Positions 9,509 through 19,023 of a stretch of DNA of 64,000 nt are shown in pieces (position 1 is the stretch's first letter; every line of letters starts with the position of its first letter). Origin of the DNA: Mesorhizobium escarrei (GTDB lineage: Bacteria; Pseudomonadota; Alphaproteobacteria; Rhizobiales; Rhizobiaceae). The position numbers and the translations under genes are program-made. The notes under the pieces were generated by a model. The model searched no databases, was not told the DNA's origin, and saw only the letters and a list, made by a program, of their open reading frames with translations. The stretch spans positions 1,361 through 65,360 of the forward strand of contig NZ_CAKXZT010000135.1 in assembly GCF_935825525.1 (NCBI RefSeq). Direction: 5' to 3'.

Positions 9509-9613
9509 AGCCGGTCTCCGGCATCTCTGCACCGGAAGGCGCGCAGGGGGAGCGATAAGACGGCGAAGATGCGATGCAGGTCGCCCTGAACAGCGTTCCC
9601 CTCCTGCACCTGA

Positions 9614-10075
9614 TCACACCGGCAACAGCGCGTTCGGCTTGACATCGGCGATGGAGGCGAAAGTGTGCGTTTCGCGCACGCCGGGCAGTGGCAGGATGAC
9701 CCGCTGCAGGAAATCCTGGAACACCGCCATATCGGCGATCCGCGCCTTGACTAGATAATCGAAGCCGCCAACCACCATATGGCACTCCAGAACCTCCGGA
9801 GCTTTCGCCACGGCTTCGGCGAAGCGGTCGAAGATATGCGGCGCCGTGTGGTCAAGCCGGACCTCGATGAACACCAGCGTTCCCCGGCCGACCTTGCGCG
9901 GGTCGAGCACGGCCCTGACAGCGGTGATGAACCCGTCGCGGAACAGGCGCTTCACCCGTTGGCTGGTTCCGGTCGGCGACAACCCGACACGCCCGGCAAG
10001 ATCAAGCGTCGTCCGACGCCCGTCCTCCTGCAGCAGCCGGAGCAGGCTGCGGTCTATCTGGTCGAGATCGCCCAT
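9614..10075 (-). CDS. Lrp/AsnC family transcriptional regulator
   Basis: About 153 residues with an N-terminal winged helix (DQIDRSLLRLLQEDGR, then LAGRVGLSPTGTSQRVKRL) and a C-terminal RAM ligand-binding domain containing the family pattern EVLECHMVVGGFDYLVKARI. An in-frame ATG at 10087 is also possible. Lrp-type proteins sense amino acids and usually control neighbouring transport or catabolic genes. This one is divergent from the ornithine-cyclodeaminase-like gene at 10235 and is the obvious candidate for its control. Confidence 0.9.
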   Translation of the reverse strand: MGDLDQIDRSLLRLLQEDGRRTTLDLAGRVGLSPTGTSQRVKRLFRDGFITAVRAVLDPRKVGRGTLVFIEVRLDHTAPHIFDRFAEAVAKAPEVLECHMVVGGFDYLVKARIADMAVFQDFLQRVILPLPGVRETHTFASIADVKPNALLPV

Positions 10076-10234
10076 TTCACAATCCACGCTATCCCAGAGA
10101 TTTGTGTGCTGATTTCACGCAGAGTGGTCAAAATCAACGTATTTCATCACATGAAACCTCGCAATAGCCTGCGCTTGCCTCACCCGCTCAAAGCAAATGT
10201 GGTGAGCCGATTTCGACGAACACAGGAGTGCAGG

Positions 10235-11242
10235 ATGACCAAGCAAGCGTTCAGCCCAGCCGGCAAGAGTGCGGCGGAAATCAGCAAGGGAGTGACCGAG
10301 ATCCTGGTGCTGAGCGAAGCCGACGTGACGACGTGCATCGACCTCAGCCAGCTTCTCGATGTTCTGGAAGACGGCTTCAAGGCGCTGTCACAAGGCAAGG
10401 TCGTCAATCCACCCCGACCACAACTTGACATCCCCGGGGCCGGCTACAGCCTCGCCATGCCGGCCTGGATGGAGGGCATGAACCTGACCGTCAAGATCGT
10501 CAACGTATTCGAAGGCAACCTGGCAATCGGCCTGCCCAGCCACCTGGCCACCATCAGCTTGTTCGATCCGCTGTCCGGCTTGCCGGTCTGCATCATGGAC
10601 GGCACCTTCATAACCGCGGTGCGAACCTCCGGCTCCGCCGTGCTTTCGGTGCGCGCGCTTGCGCGCCGGGATGCCAGGATAGCGACGGTGGTCGGCGCCG
10701 GCGTGCAGGCCAACCAGCACCTGCATCTGTTGCCGCTTGTGCGCGACTTTGCCGAAATCCGCGTCACCTCGAAGAGTTTCGACGATGCGGCAGCGCTTGC
10801 CCGGCTTCATCCGTCGGTGGTGGCGGTCGCCGATCTCGAGGCGGCAGTGCGCAGTTCCGATGTGGTGTGCCTGGCGACCCACTCCTATCAGCCGGTTATC
10901 GACGCAGGCTGGGTTCGGCCGGGCACGCATGTTTCGTCGGTCGGGGTGGCGCCGCCCGGCGGTGAAATGCCGATCGAGCTCATCGGCAAATCCAGTCTTT
11001 TTGTCGAGACCAAGGATGCATTCAAACCGACCCCGATCGGTTCTTGCGAGCTTGCCGACATCGACCCGGATTTCGGCACCGAGCTTGGCGCCATGCTGCT
11101 CGACCGCGCGCCGGGCCGCGTTTCGGATCAACAGATTACCACCTACAAGGCGATGGGCATTGCGATGGAAGACATGGTCGCCGCCGACCTCGCCTATCGT
11201 TGCGCCAGGCGTCTGCGCAAGGGAAAGCTCATCGTGCTGTAG
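10235..11242 (+). CDS. Ornithine cyclodeaminase / mu-crystallin family enzyme
   Basis: A 335-residue NAD(P)-binding protein of the OCD/mu-crystallin family. The substrate region includes PPRPQLDIPG and the MPAWM and VKIVN segments. The Rossmann core is IATVVGAGVQANQHL, and the DGTFITAVRTSG segment is characteristic. Family members convert ornithine to proline with ammonia release, or act as ketimine reductases or alanine dehydrogenases. ATG 10235 follows an AGGAG. The neighbourhood (Lrp regulator, deiminase, M20 hydrolase, polyamine-type importer) suggests work on an ornithine-like catabolic intermediate. Confidence 0.88.
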   Translation: MTKQAFSPAGKSAAEISKGVTEILVLSEADVTTCIDLSQLLDVLEDGFKALSQGKVVNPPRPQLDIPGAGYSLAMPAWMEGMNLTVKIVNVFEGNLAIGLPSHLATISLFDPLSGLPVCIMDGTFITAVRTSGSAVLSVRALARRDARIATVVGAGVQANQHLHLLPLVRDFAEIRVTSKSFDDAAALARLHPSVVAVADLEAAVRSSDVVCLATHSYQPVIDAGWVRPGTHVSSVGVAPPGGEMPIELIGKSSLFVETKDAFKPTPIGSCELADIDPDFGTELGAMLLDRAPGRVSDQQITTYKAMGIAMEDMVAADLAYRCARRLRKGKLIVL

Positions 11243-11311
11243 GCGCGTGCCGCGAGCCAGGCGGGATCGACGTTGCTGACATTGGCGCTTTCGCGGAAGC
11301 GGCCAGGCCCC

Positions 11312-12244
11312 TCAGGCCGGCTCGCGCTTTAGCGCCTGCGCCATGCAGTGGATGCCGCCGCCGGTCTTCGAGATCTCGCTCATGTCGACCGCCGCCACTT
11401 CGAAGCCGCGCGCCTTGAGCTGACCGATCAGCGTCTGGCTGGATGTCGGCGCGATCACCCTGTCCTTGCCCAGCGACATGAAGTTGCAGCCGAGCGCCAT
11501 CGTGTCCTGGAACGGCACGTCGATGATCTCGTGGCCCTTGCCCCTCAGCCAGTCGACGATGCCCGGCTCGGTGCAGGCGAGGCAGACGGCGGTCAGTTTC
11601 TCGGCGATCGGCACCACCATAAGATCGATATGGACATAATATTCGTCGATGAAGGCGATACGGGTTTCCCAGCCCTCCTTGTCGAACCAGGCCTGGACTT
11701 GGCGCGCGCCCTCCTCCTGGGTGCGGGCGCCGCCACAGCCGATCAGCACCACGCCGTCCTCGATGACGTTGAAGTCACCGCCCTCAAAAGTGCCCGCGGT
11801 GACCATGTCGTAGATCGGGATGCCGAGCTTCTCATAGGTGCGGATCGCCGCATAGTTCTCGCCGCGCCGCCACCATTGGGACATCGCGGTGATGATGGCG
11901 CCATACGGCGTCATGACGCTGGAATCGCGCGAATAGACCTGCATCGGCAGCTCCGGCGTCGGCTCGTGCCAGTGGATGTTGACGTCGAAATGCTCGTAAG
12001 CGGCGACCAGGTCCTTGTGCTGCGCCTGCGCGATCTGGACGTTGCACGGCGCCTCGCGCAGATGCTTGCGCGACAGCGAACTGGTCGAGAGGTGGCGCAG
12101 GAAATTCGGCGAGCCGAGCAGCACGTCGGTCAGGACGTCGGTCTCGTTGGCAAAGCCCCAGGCGGTCAATGGCTTGGTGCCGCCGGCCGGATTGCGGCGC
12201 TGCAATGAAAACGGTTCTGCTACGATGCGGTCATGGACGGTCAT
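11312..12244 (-). CDS. Amidinotransferase / arginine-deiminase superfamily hydrolase
   Basis: A 310-residue member of the guanidine-modifying enzyme superfamily (arginine deiminase, dimethylarginine hydrolase, glycine amidinotransferase). The key residues are visible: RDSS at 106-109, EGGD at 154-157, catalytic His205 in YVHID and the nucleophile Cys300 in GGGIHCM near the C terminus. It would remove or transfer the amidino group of a guanidino compound in the cytoplasm; the exact substrate is unclear. ATG 12244 is preceded by AGGAG. It lies 22 bases downstream of the M20 amidohydrolase gene, so the two form an operon. Confidence 0.86.
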   Translation of the reverse strand: MTVHDRIVAEPFSLQRRNPAGGTKPLTAWGFANETDVLTDVLLGSPNFLRHLSTSSLSRKHLREAPCNVQIAQAQHKDLVAAYEHFDVNIHWHEPTPELPMQVYSRDSSVMTPYGAIITAMSQWWRRGENYAAIRTYEKLGIPIYDMVTAGTFEGGDFNVIEDGVVLIGCGGARTQEEGARQVQAWFDKEGWETRIAFIDEYYVHIDLMVVPIAEKLTAVCLACTEPGIVDWLRGKGHEIIDVPFQDTMALGCNFMSLGKDRVIAPTSSQTLIGQLKARGFEVAAVDMSEISKTGGGIHCMAQALKREPA

Positions 12245-12266
12245 GGGGTTCTCCTGGCTTGAATGA

Positions 12267-13850
12267 TCACGCGGCTTGCGGATTGTTTGGTATCCACCAG
12301 TCCCGTCCGCGCGGGGTGGTGACATATTCCGGCCAGCGGAAGTGGATCGGCGGCTCATAGTCGCAGAGCGGCGCCAGCCAATTGCTGCCGCCGATGCCGC
12401 CACCGGTGCGGGCGACGAATTCGTCCATCGCCGCATCGCGGGCGGCCTTGTCTTCCAGCAGGCGAAGGGCTGCCAACGCAATCGTCTTCGACGCGCAGGC
12501 AACCATCGGATCGATGGTGGCGGAAATGCCGCCCAGCGCGTTCATCGCCCAGGACGGGTAGGCGTGGCCACTCTCGCAACGCAGCGCCGGCCGGGCGACG
12601 TAGAACCGCGCCGTCGGCGTCTGCCACGACATGTCGGTGTAATCGTCGGAGGTGGAATTCAGCTGCGCCGGCGGCAAGTCGCGGCGCAGCAACGCCTCCG
12701 CCTCCTCAGGCGCAATCAGCCGCTCCAACTCGGCGATGAACGGCTCGTCGGTCGCCGCGCCGCCGGCATTGACCTGGATTTTGCGAGCAATCGCCTTGGC
12801 CGTCTCGTCCCAGCGCGGCGGCCCGATCATCGACAGCGCATCGTAGGCAATGTCAGCCATGGCATGATTGGCGAGCCCCGGCCGCGACTTCGACACCCAG
12901 TGCCGCTCATGGCGGCAGCCGCTCATCTTCGCGGCGGCCTCCGCGTTGCGGTCGAGCACGGCGACAACCTGCTCGGCCATCGCAAGCGTCGGCACGCGGA
13001 TCATGTACTGGATCTCCGCCAGTCCGCCCGGCAGATTGTCGGCGGTCGCCTGCCCCGCCGTCAGGATCGCCTCGCTGATCGACCAGCCGCCCTGATGCGG
13101 CAGCATGGAATCGCGCAGCGCCTTGGACGCCATGTACATCATGACAAGCGCGTCGTTGGCGCCGGGCGCCCGCACCGCCGAATGCGCCTGCGGGATCGGG
13201 GCGCCATCGCATGCGCGAACCCAATTTTCGGGTTGGTCGCACACAAAACGATAGATCATCGCGTAGGCCGCGCCGCAATGCGTGTCCCAGCGTGCCGTGT
13301 TGCAGAGCGGCAGCATGTAGAAGGGATGGAAGGAGATCATGCCAGCAAGGCCGTCATAGTAGCCTTTTGCGGCATGGATCGGCTTCGACCCCCGTACCTT
13401 CTCCGCCGGCTCGCCGGTAAAGCGCAGCGTGCCCGATATGCCGTGGCGCTGCATCGCCGCCTTGGTCGCCAAAAGCCCGCCCAAGCTGGCAATGCCGAGG
13501 CCGGAATGCGGATCGGTGTGGCCGCCGGCCTCAGCGCCTAGACCCGGACGCGGTCGCTTGACGGTCGCCGCGTCCTGGCAATTGCCCGGCACCGCATCAA
13601 ACTCGGCATACAGGCCGATGGTCGGCCCGGCGCCATTGGTCCAATGGGCGCAGAAAGCGGTGGGCATGCCGCCGGAGCCTTCCTCGACGGAAAAACCTTC
13701 ATGCTTCAACTGCTCGACATACCAGGCGGCCGACTGGTATTCCCGCCAGGCGGTCTCGCCGAAGTCGAAGATCGTCCGCGTCCACGCCGACAGCGACGGC
13801 TGGATATCATCGAGGCAGGCAAGCGCGGTTGTTTGGGCCGAAGTGGTCAC
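12267..13850 (-). CDS. M20 family amidohydrolase (AbgB-like)
   Basis: A protein of about 527 residues of the M20/M28 zinc amidohydrolase group, closest in feel to p-aminobenzoyl-glutamate hydrolase subunit B and amide hydrolases. The GLYAEFDAVPG segment contains the first metal-ligand region, and GGHTDPHSGLG and FTGEPAEKVRGSKP follow. The start is taken as GTG 13850 because GGAGG lies five bases upstream; an in-frame ATG at 13862 lacks a good ribosome-binding site. It is divergent from a LysR gene and cotranscribed with the guanidine-modifying enzyme, suggesting cleavage of an amide-linked guanidino substrate. Confidence 0.85.
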   Translation of the reverse strand: MTTSAQTTALACLDDIQPSLSAWTRTIFDFGETAWREYQSAAWYVEQLKHEGFSVEEGSGGMPTAFCAHWTNGAGPTIGLYAEFDAVPGNCQDAATVKRPRPGLGAEAGGHTDPHSGLGIASLGGLLATKAAMQRHGISGTLRFTGEPAEKVRGSKPIHAAKGYYDGLAGMISFHPFYMLPLCNTARWDTHCGAAYAMIYRFVCDQPENWVRACDGAPIPQAHSAVRAPGANDALVMMYMASKALRDSMLPHQGGWSISEAILTAGQATADNLPGGLAEIQYMIRVPTLAMAEQVVAVLDRNAEAAAKMSGCRHERHWVSKSRPGLANHAMADIAYDALSMIGPPRWDETAKAIARKIQVNAGGAATDEPFIAELERLIAPEEAEALLRRDLPPAQLNSTSDDYTDMSWQTPTARFYVARPALRCESGHAYPSWAMNALGGISATIDPMVACASKTIALAALRLLEDKAARDAAMDEFVARTGGGIGGSNWLAPLCDYEPPIHFRWPEYVTTPRGRDWWIPNNPQAA

Positions 13851-13937
13851 CGGTTCCTCCATGCGTGAAAGAAAGCAGTGAAGCGCCTCGCCAAAAAGTG
13901 ATATGTTTTCCCGGCTCATGCAAATTCGGTTCACCTC

Positions 13938-14834
13938 TTGAGAATTCCATCGACGCAGGCGCTGCGCGCCCTCGACAGTTTTGCCCGCCATGGCAGCGTC
14001 TGGCGCGCCGCCGACGAACTGCATCTGACCCGCAGCGCGGTCAGCCATCAATTGCGGCTACTCGAACGCGATCTCGGCTTCGACCTGCTCGAGCGCATCG
14101 GCAAGGGCGTCGCGCTGACGCCGCGCGGCCAGCGTTACGCCAGCGACGTGCGCAAAGCGCTGACGGTGCTCGGCGATGCGGTGACGCGCCATGCCGGCAC
14201 CGGCGTCGGCGGCTCGTTCAGCGTCAGCTGCACGCCGGGCTTCGCCTCGCTGTTCCTGTGCACGCACATCGGCGAATTCCGGCAGATGTACCCCGATGTC
14301 GCGCTGCGCATCCTGACGCCGCGGCGGCTGGACGACGTCAGCAACGCCGACGCCGACGCCTTCATCGCCTTCGGCGTCGGCAACTGGCCGAACCGGGCGG
14401 TCGAGCTGTTGTGCGAGATCTCGTTCACGCCGCTGTGCAGCCCGACGCTGCTCAACAAGATCGGCGGGTTCTCCAAGCCGGCCGACGTGCTGCGCGCCAA
14501 TCTCCTGCATCTCGGCGACACCGAGGACTGGGCGCGCTGGCTGGCGCTGTCGAAGGTCGAGAATCCCGACATTGAGGGCGGCATTTTCTTTTCCGACATG
14601 AACCTGGTTTTTTCGGCCGCCATTGCCGGCCAGGGCATCGCCATGGGCGACGAGCTGACCAGCCGCCGGGCGCTGAGCGAAGGCCGGCTGGTGCGCCCCT
14701 TCGACATCGCGATCAGTTCCCCGCGGTCGTATTTCCTCGTTTCCGAGCATGCGAAGGCGGCGCATCCCGTGCTCGACGCGTTTGGGGGGTGGCTAAGGTC
14801 GAAGCTGTCGGAGAACCGGGTGCATCCGTATTGA
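13938..14834 (+). CDS. LysR-family regulator (GcvA-like)
   Basis: A 298-residue LysR protein starting at TTG 13938. RIPSTQALRALDSFARHGS leads into the helix-turn-helix (WRAADELHLTRSAVSHQLRLLE), and a type 2 periplasmic-binding effector domain follows. The opening matches GcvA-like regulators, which begin at this point, so the TTG is preferred although no good Shine-Dalgarno is visible. It is divergent from the M20 hydrolase gene with under 90 bases between starts, and about 190 bases upstream of the ABC importer operon; either or both could be its targets. Confidence 0.88.
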   Translation: MRIPSTQALRALDSFARHGSVWRAADELHLTRSAVSHQLRLLERDLGFDLLERIGKGVALTPRGQRYASDVRKALTVLGDAVTRHAGTGVGGSFSVSCTPGFASLFLCTHIGEFRQMYPDVALRILTPRRLDDVSNADADAFIAFGVGNWPNRAVELLCEISFTPLCSPTLLNKIGGFSKPADVLRANLLHLGDTEDWARWLALSKVENPDIEGGIFFSDMNLVFSAAIAGQGIAMGDELTSRRALSEGRLVRPFDIAISSPRSYFLVSEHAKAAHPVLDAFGGWLRSKLSENRVHPY

Positions 14835-14850
14835 GCTATGTGCCGAAACC

Positions 14851-14889
14851 GCCAATCTCCCCCCACGTGCCCCACGTGGGGGGATTGGC
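14851..14889 (+). terminator. Hairpin following the LysR gene
   Basis: A near-perfect inverted repeat begins 16 bases after the LysR stop. The left arm GCCAATCTCCCCCCACGTG pairs with CACGTGGGGGGATTGGC, with two bases unpaired. There is no U-run, so it may be a repeat module related to the mosaic palindromic elements found elsewhere in this window rather than a classical intrinsic terminator. Confidence 0.5.
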
Positions 14890-15023
14890 AGCTGGAGCGT
14901 CCCGCTCGCCTCTCCCACGTCGACAACAGATGAATCAAATTTGCCGGTCAGGCGAAAACTATTCGGTTGCGGTGAGCCGCCGCCCTGCCTACGATTTCAA
15001 TCAGCATTGAGGACAAAGGCAGG

Positions 15024-16118
15024 ATGCAGCAACCCGGCCGTGCCGCAGAGATCAAGGCAATCGGGATCGGCAAGAGCTTCGGCTCGTTCCGTGCATTGGA
15101 CGATCTGACGCTCGATATCGGCCGCGGTGAGTTCCTGACCCTGCTCGGACCGTCGGGTTCGGGCAAGACCACCTTCCTGATGATCCTTGCCGGTTTCGTG
15201 CAGCCGACCGACGGCCGCCTTTACAGCGACGGCGTCGATATCACCGAGCGGCCGGCCGAGCAGCGCGCCGCCGGCATGGTGTTCCAAGGCTATGCCCTGT
15301 TCCCGCATATGAGCGTCGAGGCCAACATCGCCTTCCCGCTCAAGGTTCGCAAGAAATCGGCGGCCGAGATCAAGCGACGCATCGGCGAGATGATCGAGCG
15401 CGTTGGGCTGAAGGGCCACGAGAAAAAACTGCCGTCGCAATTGTCCGGCGGCCAGCAGCAGCGCGTGGCGCTGGCCCGTGCACTGGTGTTCGAGCCGGGC
15501 GTGCTTTTGCTCGACGAGCCGTTCTCGGCGCTCGACAAGGGCTTGCGCGGCCAGATGCAGGCCGAGATGAAGCGGCTGCACCAGGAAACCGGAACCACTT
15601 TCGTCTTCGTTACCCATGACCAGAGCGAGGCACTGGCGCTGTCGTCGCGCGTCGCAATCTTCAACCACGGCAAGTTGCTGCAGGTCGGCGCGCCGGACGA
15701 GGTCTACGACCGGCCGGCCAACCGCTTCGTCGCCGAGTTCCTCGGCGAGATCAACATGCTGCCGCTGAAGGGCGTGCGCAACGCCGACAACGGCGCCACC
15801 GGCCTGTGCGAAGACCGCACCATCACCCTGCGCGGCAATGCAAGCGCTGTCGGCAGCAACGCCATCCTGGCGATCCGGCCCGAATACATGTCGATCGCGC
15901 CCGAAGCGACAGCCGGCGAGAACGGCATCGCCGCGACTGCGGTCGCCTCGACCTATCTGGGTGCAGCGACGCGGCTCGATCTCACCACGCGCCAGGGCGC
16001 CAAGGTGACGGTCTCGGTGCCGAACGAGGTCGCCGCTTCGGCACTCAGCAAGGGCAATTCCGTGTGGCTGACATGGCCTGCGGAAAAAGGTTTCCTCCTT
16101 CCGGACGGAGGACAATGA
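15024..16118 (+). CDS. Polyamine-type ABC importer, ATP-binding protein (PotA-like)
   Basis: A 364-residue importer ATPase with Walker A GPSGSGKTT, the Q-loop region GMVFQGYALFPHM, signature LSGGQQQRVALARAL, Walker B VLLLDEPFSALD and the H-loop switch FVTHDQ. A C-terminal TOBE-like regulatory domain (about residues 240-364) places it in the PotA/CysA group. An AGG-rich site precedes ATG 15024. It is the first gene of a four-gene operon (ATPase, binding protein, two permeases) and energises uptake across the inner membrane. Confidence 0.92.
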   Translation: MQQPGRAAEIKAIGIGKSFGSFRALDDLTLDIGRGEFLTLLGPSGSGKTTFLMILAGFVQPTDGRLYSDGVDITERPAEQRAAGMVFQGYALFPHMSVEANIAFPLKVRKKSAAEIKRRIGEMIERVGLKGHEKKLPSQLSGGQQQRVALARALVFEPGVLLLDEPFSALDKGLRGQMQAEMKRLHQETGTTFVFVTHDQSEALALSSRVAIFNHGKLLQVGAPDEVYDRPANRFVAEFLGEINMLPLKGVRNADNGATGLCEDRTITLRGNASAVGSNAILAIRPEYMSIAPEATAGENGIAATAVASTYLGAATRLDLTTRQGAKVTVSVPNEVAASALSKGNSVWLTWPAEKGFLLPDGGQ

Positions 16119-16191
16119 CGATCGGCGTGGCGAAGCTGAAATCGCCAGGCTGGCTTTCGGGAAATATCAACGACAAAAAAGGGGAACTGAC

Positions 16192-17322
16192 ATGACAAAC
16201 AATTCAGAGATGAGCGAAACCAGGAAACACTCCATCGAGACGCTGTCCGCAAGAGCGGTGCGCGGCGAGATCTCGCGCCGGCAGTTCACGCAGCTGGCTG
16301 CGCTCGTGCTGGCCGGCACGCCGATGCTGCTGCGCTCGACCGGCGCCTTCGCGCAAGCCAAGGAACTGGTGCTGGTCAATTGGGGCGGCGACGCCATCAC
16401 CGCTTATGACGCGGCTTATGGCCAGGCGTTCACCAAGGAGACCGGCATCACCGTCAAGATGGACGGCTCCGGTCCGACCGAGGGCGCGATCGCCGCGCAG
16501 TTCAAGAGCGGCGCCCCGACCTGGGACCTGGTCGACGTCGATCCGTTCTCGGCGATCACGCTCGGCGCGCAGGGCATGCTGGAGCCGATCGACTATTCGA
16601 TCGTCGACAAGAAGAAGATGCGCGAGGGCTTCGGCTGGGAGCACGCCGCCTCGACCTATTTCTTCTCCTATGTCATCGCCTATGATTCCGAGAAATTCGG
16701 CAGCCAGGCACCGACCGGCATGGCCGACTTCTTCGACGTGACGAAATTCCCCGGCAAGCGCTCGCTCTACAAATGGGGCGTGTCGAGCTGGGAAGCGGCA
16801 CTGCTCGCCGACGGCATCGCGCCGGCCTCGCTCTACCCGCTCGACCTCAAGCGCGCGCACGACAAGATCGCCGCCTTCAAGGAAAACGTCGTGGCCTACT
16901 GGGGCGGCGGCGCCGAGAGCCAGAGCGTGCTGCTCGACGGCGAGGCTTCGATGGCGATCGTCTGGTCGACCCGAGCCTCGCTGATCGAGCAGGATTCCGG
17001 CGGCAAGATCAAGTTCATCTGGGACCAGGGCCTGATCTCGCCCGGCGCGCTCGCCGTGCTCAAGGGCAATCCCGGCGGCAAGGACGCGGCGATGAAGTTC
17101 ATCGCCAGCGCCCAGGATCCGCAAAAGCAGCTGATCATGTTCGACAAGCTCGGCCAGGGCCCGGCCAATCCGGCCACCGACGCGCTGATCCCCGCCGACA
17201 AGAAGCGCATCAACCCGGTCGACCCCGAAAACATGAAGAAGCAGATCCCGCTCGACATGGAGTGGTACGCCAAGAACTACGGGGCCGCACTCGACGAATA
17301 CACGAAGATCATCTCCGCCTGA
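16192..17322 (+). CDS. Extracellular solute-binding protein (spermidine/putrescine type)
   Basis: A 376-residue periplasmic binding protein. The N-terminal region has a twin-arginine-like SRRQFTQLAALVLAG segment (about 24-38) and a GAFA cleavage site near residue 53, so Tat export is likely. The mature part begins KELVLVNWGGD and shows the PotD/PotF-type layout (NWGGDAITAYDAAYGQAF, later GGGAESQSVLLDGEASM). AAGGGGA precedes ATG 16192. It would capture a cationic or amine-containing solute for the downstream permeases; the ligand is not readable from sequence. Confidence 0.9.
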   Translation: MTNNSEMSETRKHSIETLSARAVRGEISRRQFTQLAALVLAGTPMLLRSTGAFAQAKELVLVNWGGDAITAYDAAYGQAFTKETGITVKMDGSGPTEGAIAAQFKSGAPTWDLVDVDPFSAITLGAQGMLEPIDYSIVDKKKMREGFGWEHAASTYFFSYVIAYDSEKFGSQAPTGMADFFDVTKFPGKRSLYKWGVSSWEAALLADGIAPASLYPLDLKRAHDKIAAFKENVVAYWGGGAESQSVLLDGEASMAIVWSTRASLIEQDSGGKIKFIWDQGLISPGALAVLKGNPGGKDAAMKFIASAQDPQKQLIMFDKLGQGPANPATDALIPADKKRINPVDPENMKKQIPLDMEWYAKNYGAALDEYTKIISA

Positions 17323-17345
17323 TAGGCCGGGATAACCGGGGCGAG

Positions 17346-18179
17346 ATGAAAGCATATCTCTCCGACAGGATGGGCGCGGCGCTGCTGATGGCGCCGCTGC
17401 TCCTGTTCCTTGGCGCCGCCTACGCCTGGCCATTCTTCGGCGTTGTCAACTGGAGCTTCACCCTGCCCGAGCCGGGGCTCGGGCAATATGGTACGTTGCT
17501 TAGCGACCCGCTGGTGCAGTCGGTGTTTGTCCGCACGCTGCGCATCGCCGCAATCGTCACGATCGTTTCGGTTGCCGCCGCCTACGCCATCACCGTGGTG
17601 TGGGTGCGCGGCACGCCGGCGCAGCGGGTGATCGCCGAGTTCTGCATCCTGGTGCCGTTCTGGATCTCGGTGCTGACGCGCGCCTTCGGCTGGGTGGCGC
17701 TGCTTTCCAATCGCGGCCTGTTCAACACCTGGCTGCAGGCGATCGGCTTCATCTCGGAACCGCTGACGCTGGTGCGCAACGAATTCGGCGTCATCGTCGG
17801 CATGACGCATTTCCTCATCCCCTTCGCCGTGTTTCCGCTGGCGGCTTCGATGCGCAGCCTCGACGACCGCGTGCTGCTGGCGGCGCGCGGGCTCGGCTCC
17901 AGCCGCATGCGCACCTTCTGGTCGGTGTTCGTTCCGATGACCCGCTCCGGCATCATCGGCTCGGCGCTCATCGTCTTCGTCTTTTCGCTTGGCTTCTTCG
18001 TGACGCCGGCGATCCTCGGCGGCGGCCGCAGCGTGATGGTCGCCGAGCTGATCTATCTTCGCATCTTCCAGAGCCCGGATTGGGGGCTGGGGGCGGCGAT
18101 CAGCGTCGTGCTGGTGCTGTTCGTCGGCGCGCTGATGGCGCTGCTGTTCCGCTATGTCAGACCGAAGCAGCTGATCTGA
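17346..18179 (+). CDS. ABC importer permease (PotB-like)
   Basis: A 277-residue membrane protein with about six helices and the importer EAA-type coupling loop (LAARGLGSSRMRTFWSVFVPM, about residues 177-197). This is the family signature for docking on the ATPase. The ATG lies 23 bases after the binding-protein stop, and its stop overlaps the start of the second permease (TGATG). It fits the PotB/first-permease position of the spermidine/putrescine subfamily. Confidence 0.9.
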   Translation: MKAYLSDRMGAALLMAPLLLFLGAAYAWPFFGVVNWSFTLPEPGLGQYGTLLSDPLVQSVFVRTLRIAAIVTIVSVAAAYAITVVWVRGTPAQRVIAEFCILVPFWISVLTRAFGWVALLSNRGLFNTWLQAIGFISEPLTLVRNEFGVIVGMTHFLIPFAVFPLAASMRSLDDRVLLAARGLGSSRMRTFWSVFVPMTRSGIIGSALIVFVFSLGFFVTPAILGGGRSVMVAELIYLRIFQSPDWGLGAAISVVLVLFVGALMALLFRYVRPKQLI

Positions 18180-18985
18180 TGCCGACCTACCGCCCGGGCC
18201 CCGTCTCGCTGATCCTCGCCGCACTGGTGGCGCTGGTCCTGCTGTTGCCGCTGCTCGCCGTCATCCCGGTGTCGCTGACGCCGACCCGCATGCTGGCGAT
18301 GCCGTCCGGCGAATTGTCGCTGCGTCACTACCGGGCGCTGATCGAAGATCCGCGCTGGATCAATTCGATCCTGCTCTCGATCAGGATCGGCGTCGTCAGC
18401 AGCGCCTTTTCCACCGTGCTGGCGCTGTGCTTCAGCCTCGGTGTGTGGATGTTCCAGCCGCGCTTCACCGCCGCGCTGGTCGGCTTCGTGCTGCTGCCGA
18501 TGGTGGTGCCGCCGGTGGTCTCGGCGATCACGCTCTACTTCCTGCTGACCTCGATCTCCGGCGTCAGCTCGTTCTTCGGCTACGACACCTGGCTCGGTGT
18601 CGCCATGGCGCATGCGGTGATGACAGTGCCCTTCGCCACGGTGCTGATCCTGGTGTCGCTCAGCCAGCTCGACCGGCGCATCGACCTTGCCGCGCGCGGC
18701 CTTGGCGCCACGGTGTGGGAGCGCGCCACGCGCATCATCATGCCCAACATCAAGTTCGGCATCGTCACCGCCGCCCTGCTGTCCTTCGTGCTGTCCTGGG
18801 AAGAGATCGGCGTCACCCTGTTCATCACCTCGGTCAACGCCATCACGCTGCCCAGGCTGATGTGGATGGGCCTGCGCGACAATATCGACCCGGCGATCGC
18901 AGCCCTCTCGGTGATCCTGATCATCGTCACGGTGCTGGTGCTGGCGGCGCGCAGTGCCGTGGTCAGGCTACGCGGGGGGCAGTGA
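18179..18985 (+). CDS. ABC importer permease (PotC-like)
   Basis: A 268-residue permease with six predicted helices and the coupling loop LAARGLGATVWERATRIIMPN (about residues 176-196). Its ATG shares a base with the stop of the preceding permease, so translation is coupled. It is the last gene of the importer operon. A mosaic repeat element with a strong hairpin (19033-19090) follows the stop and may end the transcript. Confidence 0.9.
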   Translation: MPTYRPGPVSLILAALVALVLLLPLLAVIPVSLTPTRMLAMPSGELSLRHYRALIEDPRWINSILLSIRIGVVSSAFSTVLALCFSLGVWMFQPRFTAALVGFVLLPMVVPPVVSAITLYFLLTSISGVSSFFGYDTWLGVAMAHAVMTVPFATVLILVSLSQLDRRIDLAARGLGATVWERATRIIMPNIKFGIVTAALLSFVLSWEEIGVTLFITSVNAITLPRLMWMGLRDNIDPAIAALSVILIIVTVLVLAARSAVVRLRGGQ

Positions 18986-19023
18986 GGCGCGAAGCGGAGC
19001 GCAGAGCTCTCGATACGCTGGCG

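Noticed and set aside
16115..16195. A short frame between the ATPase and binding-protein genes
   Set aside because: Only about 26 codons, overlapping both neighbours, with no ribosome-binding site; no reason to think it is translated.
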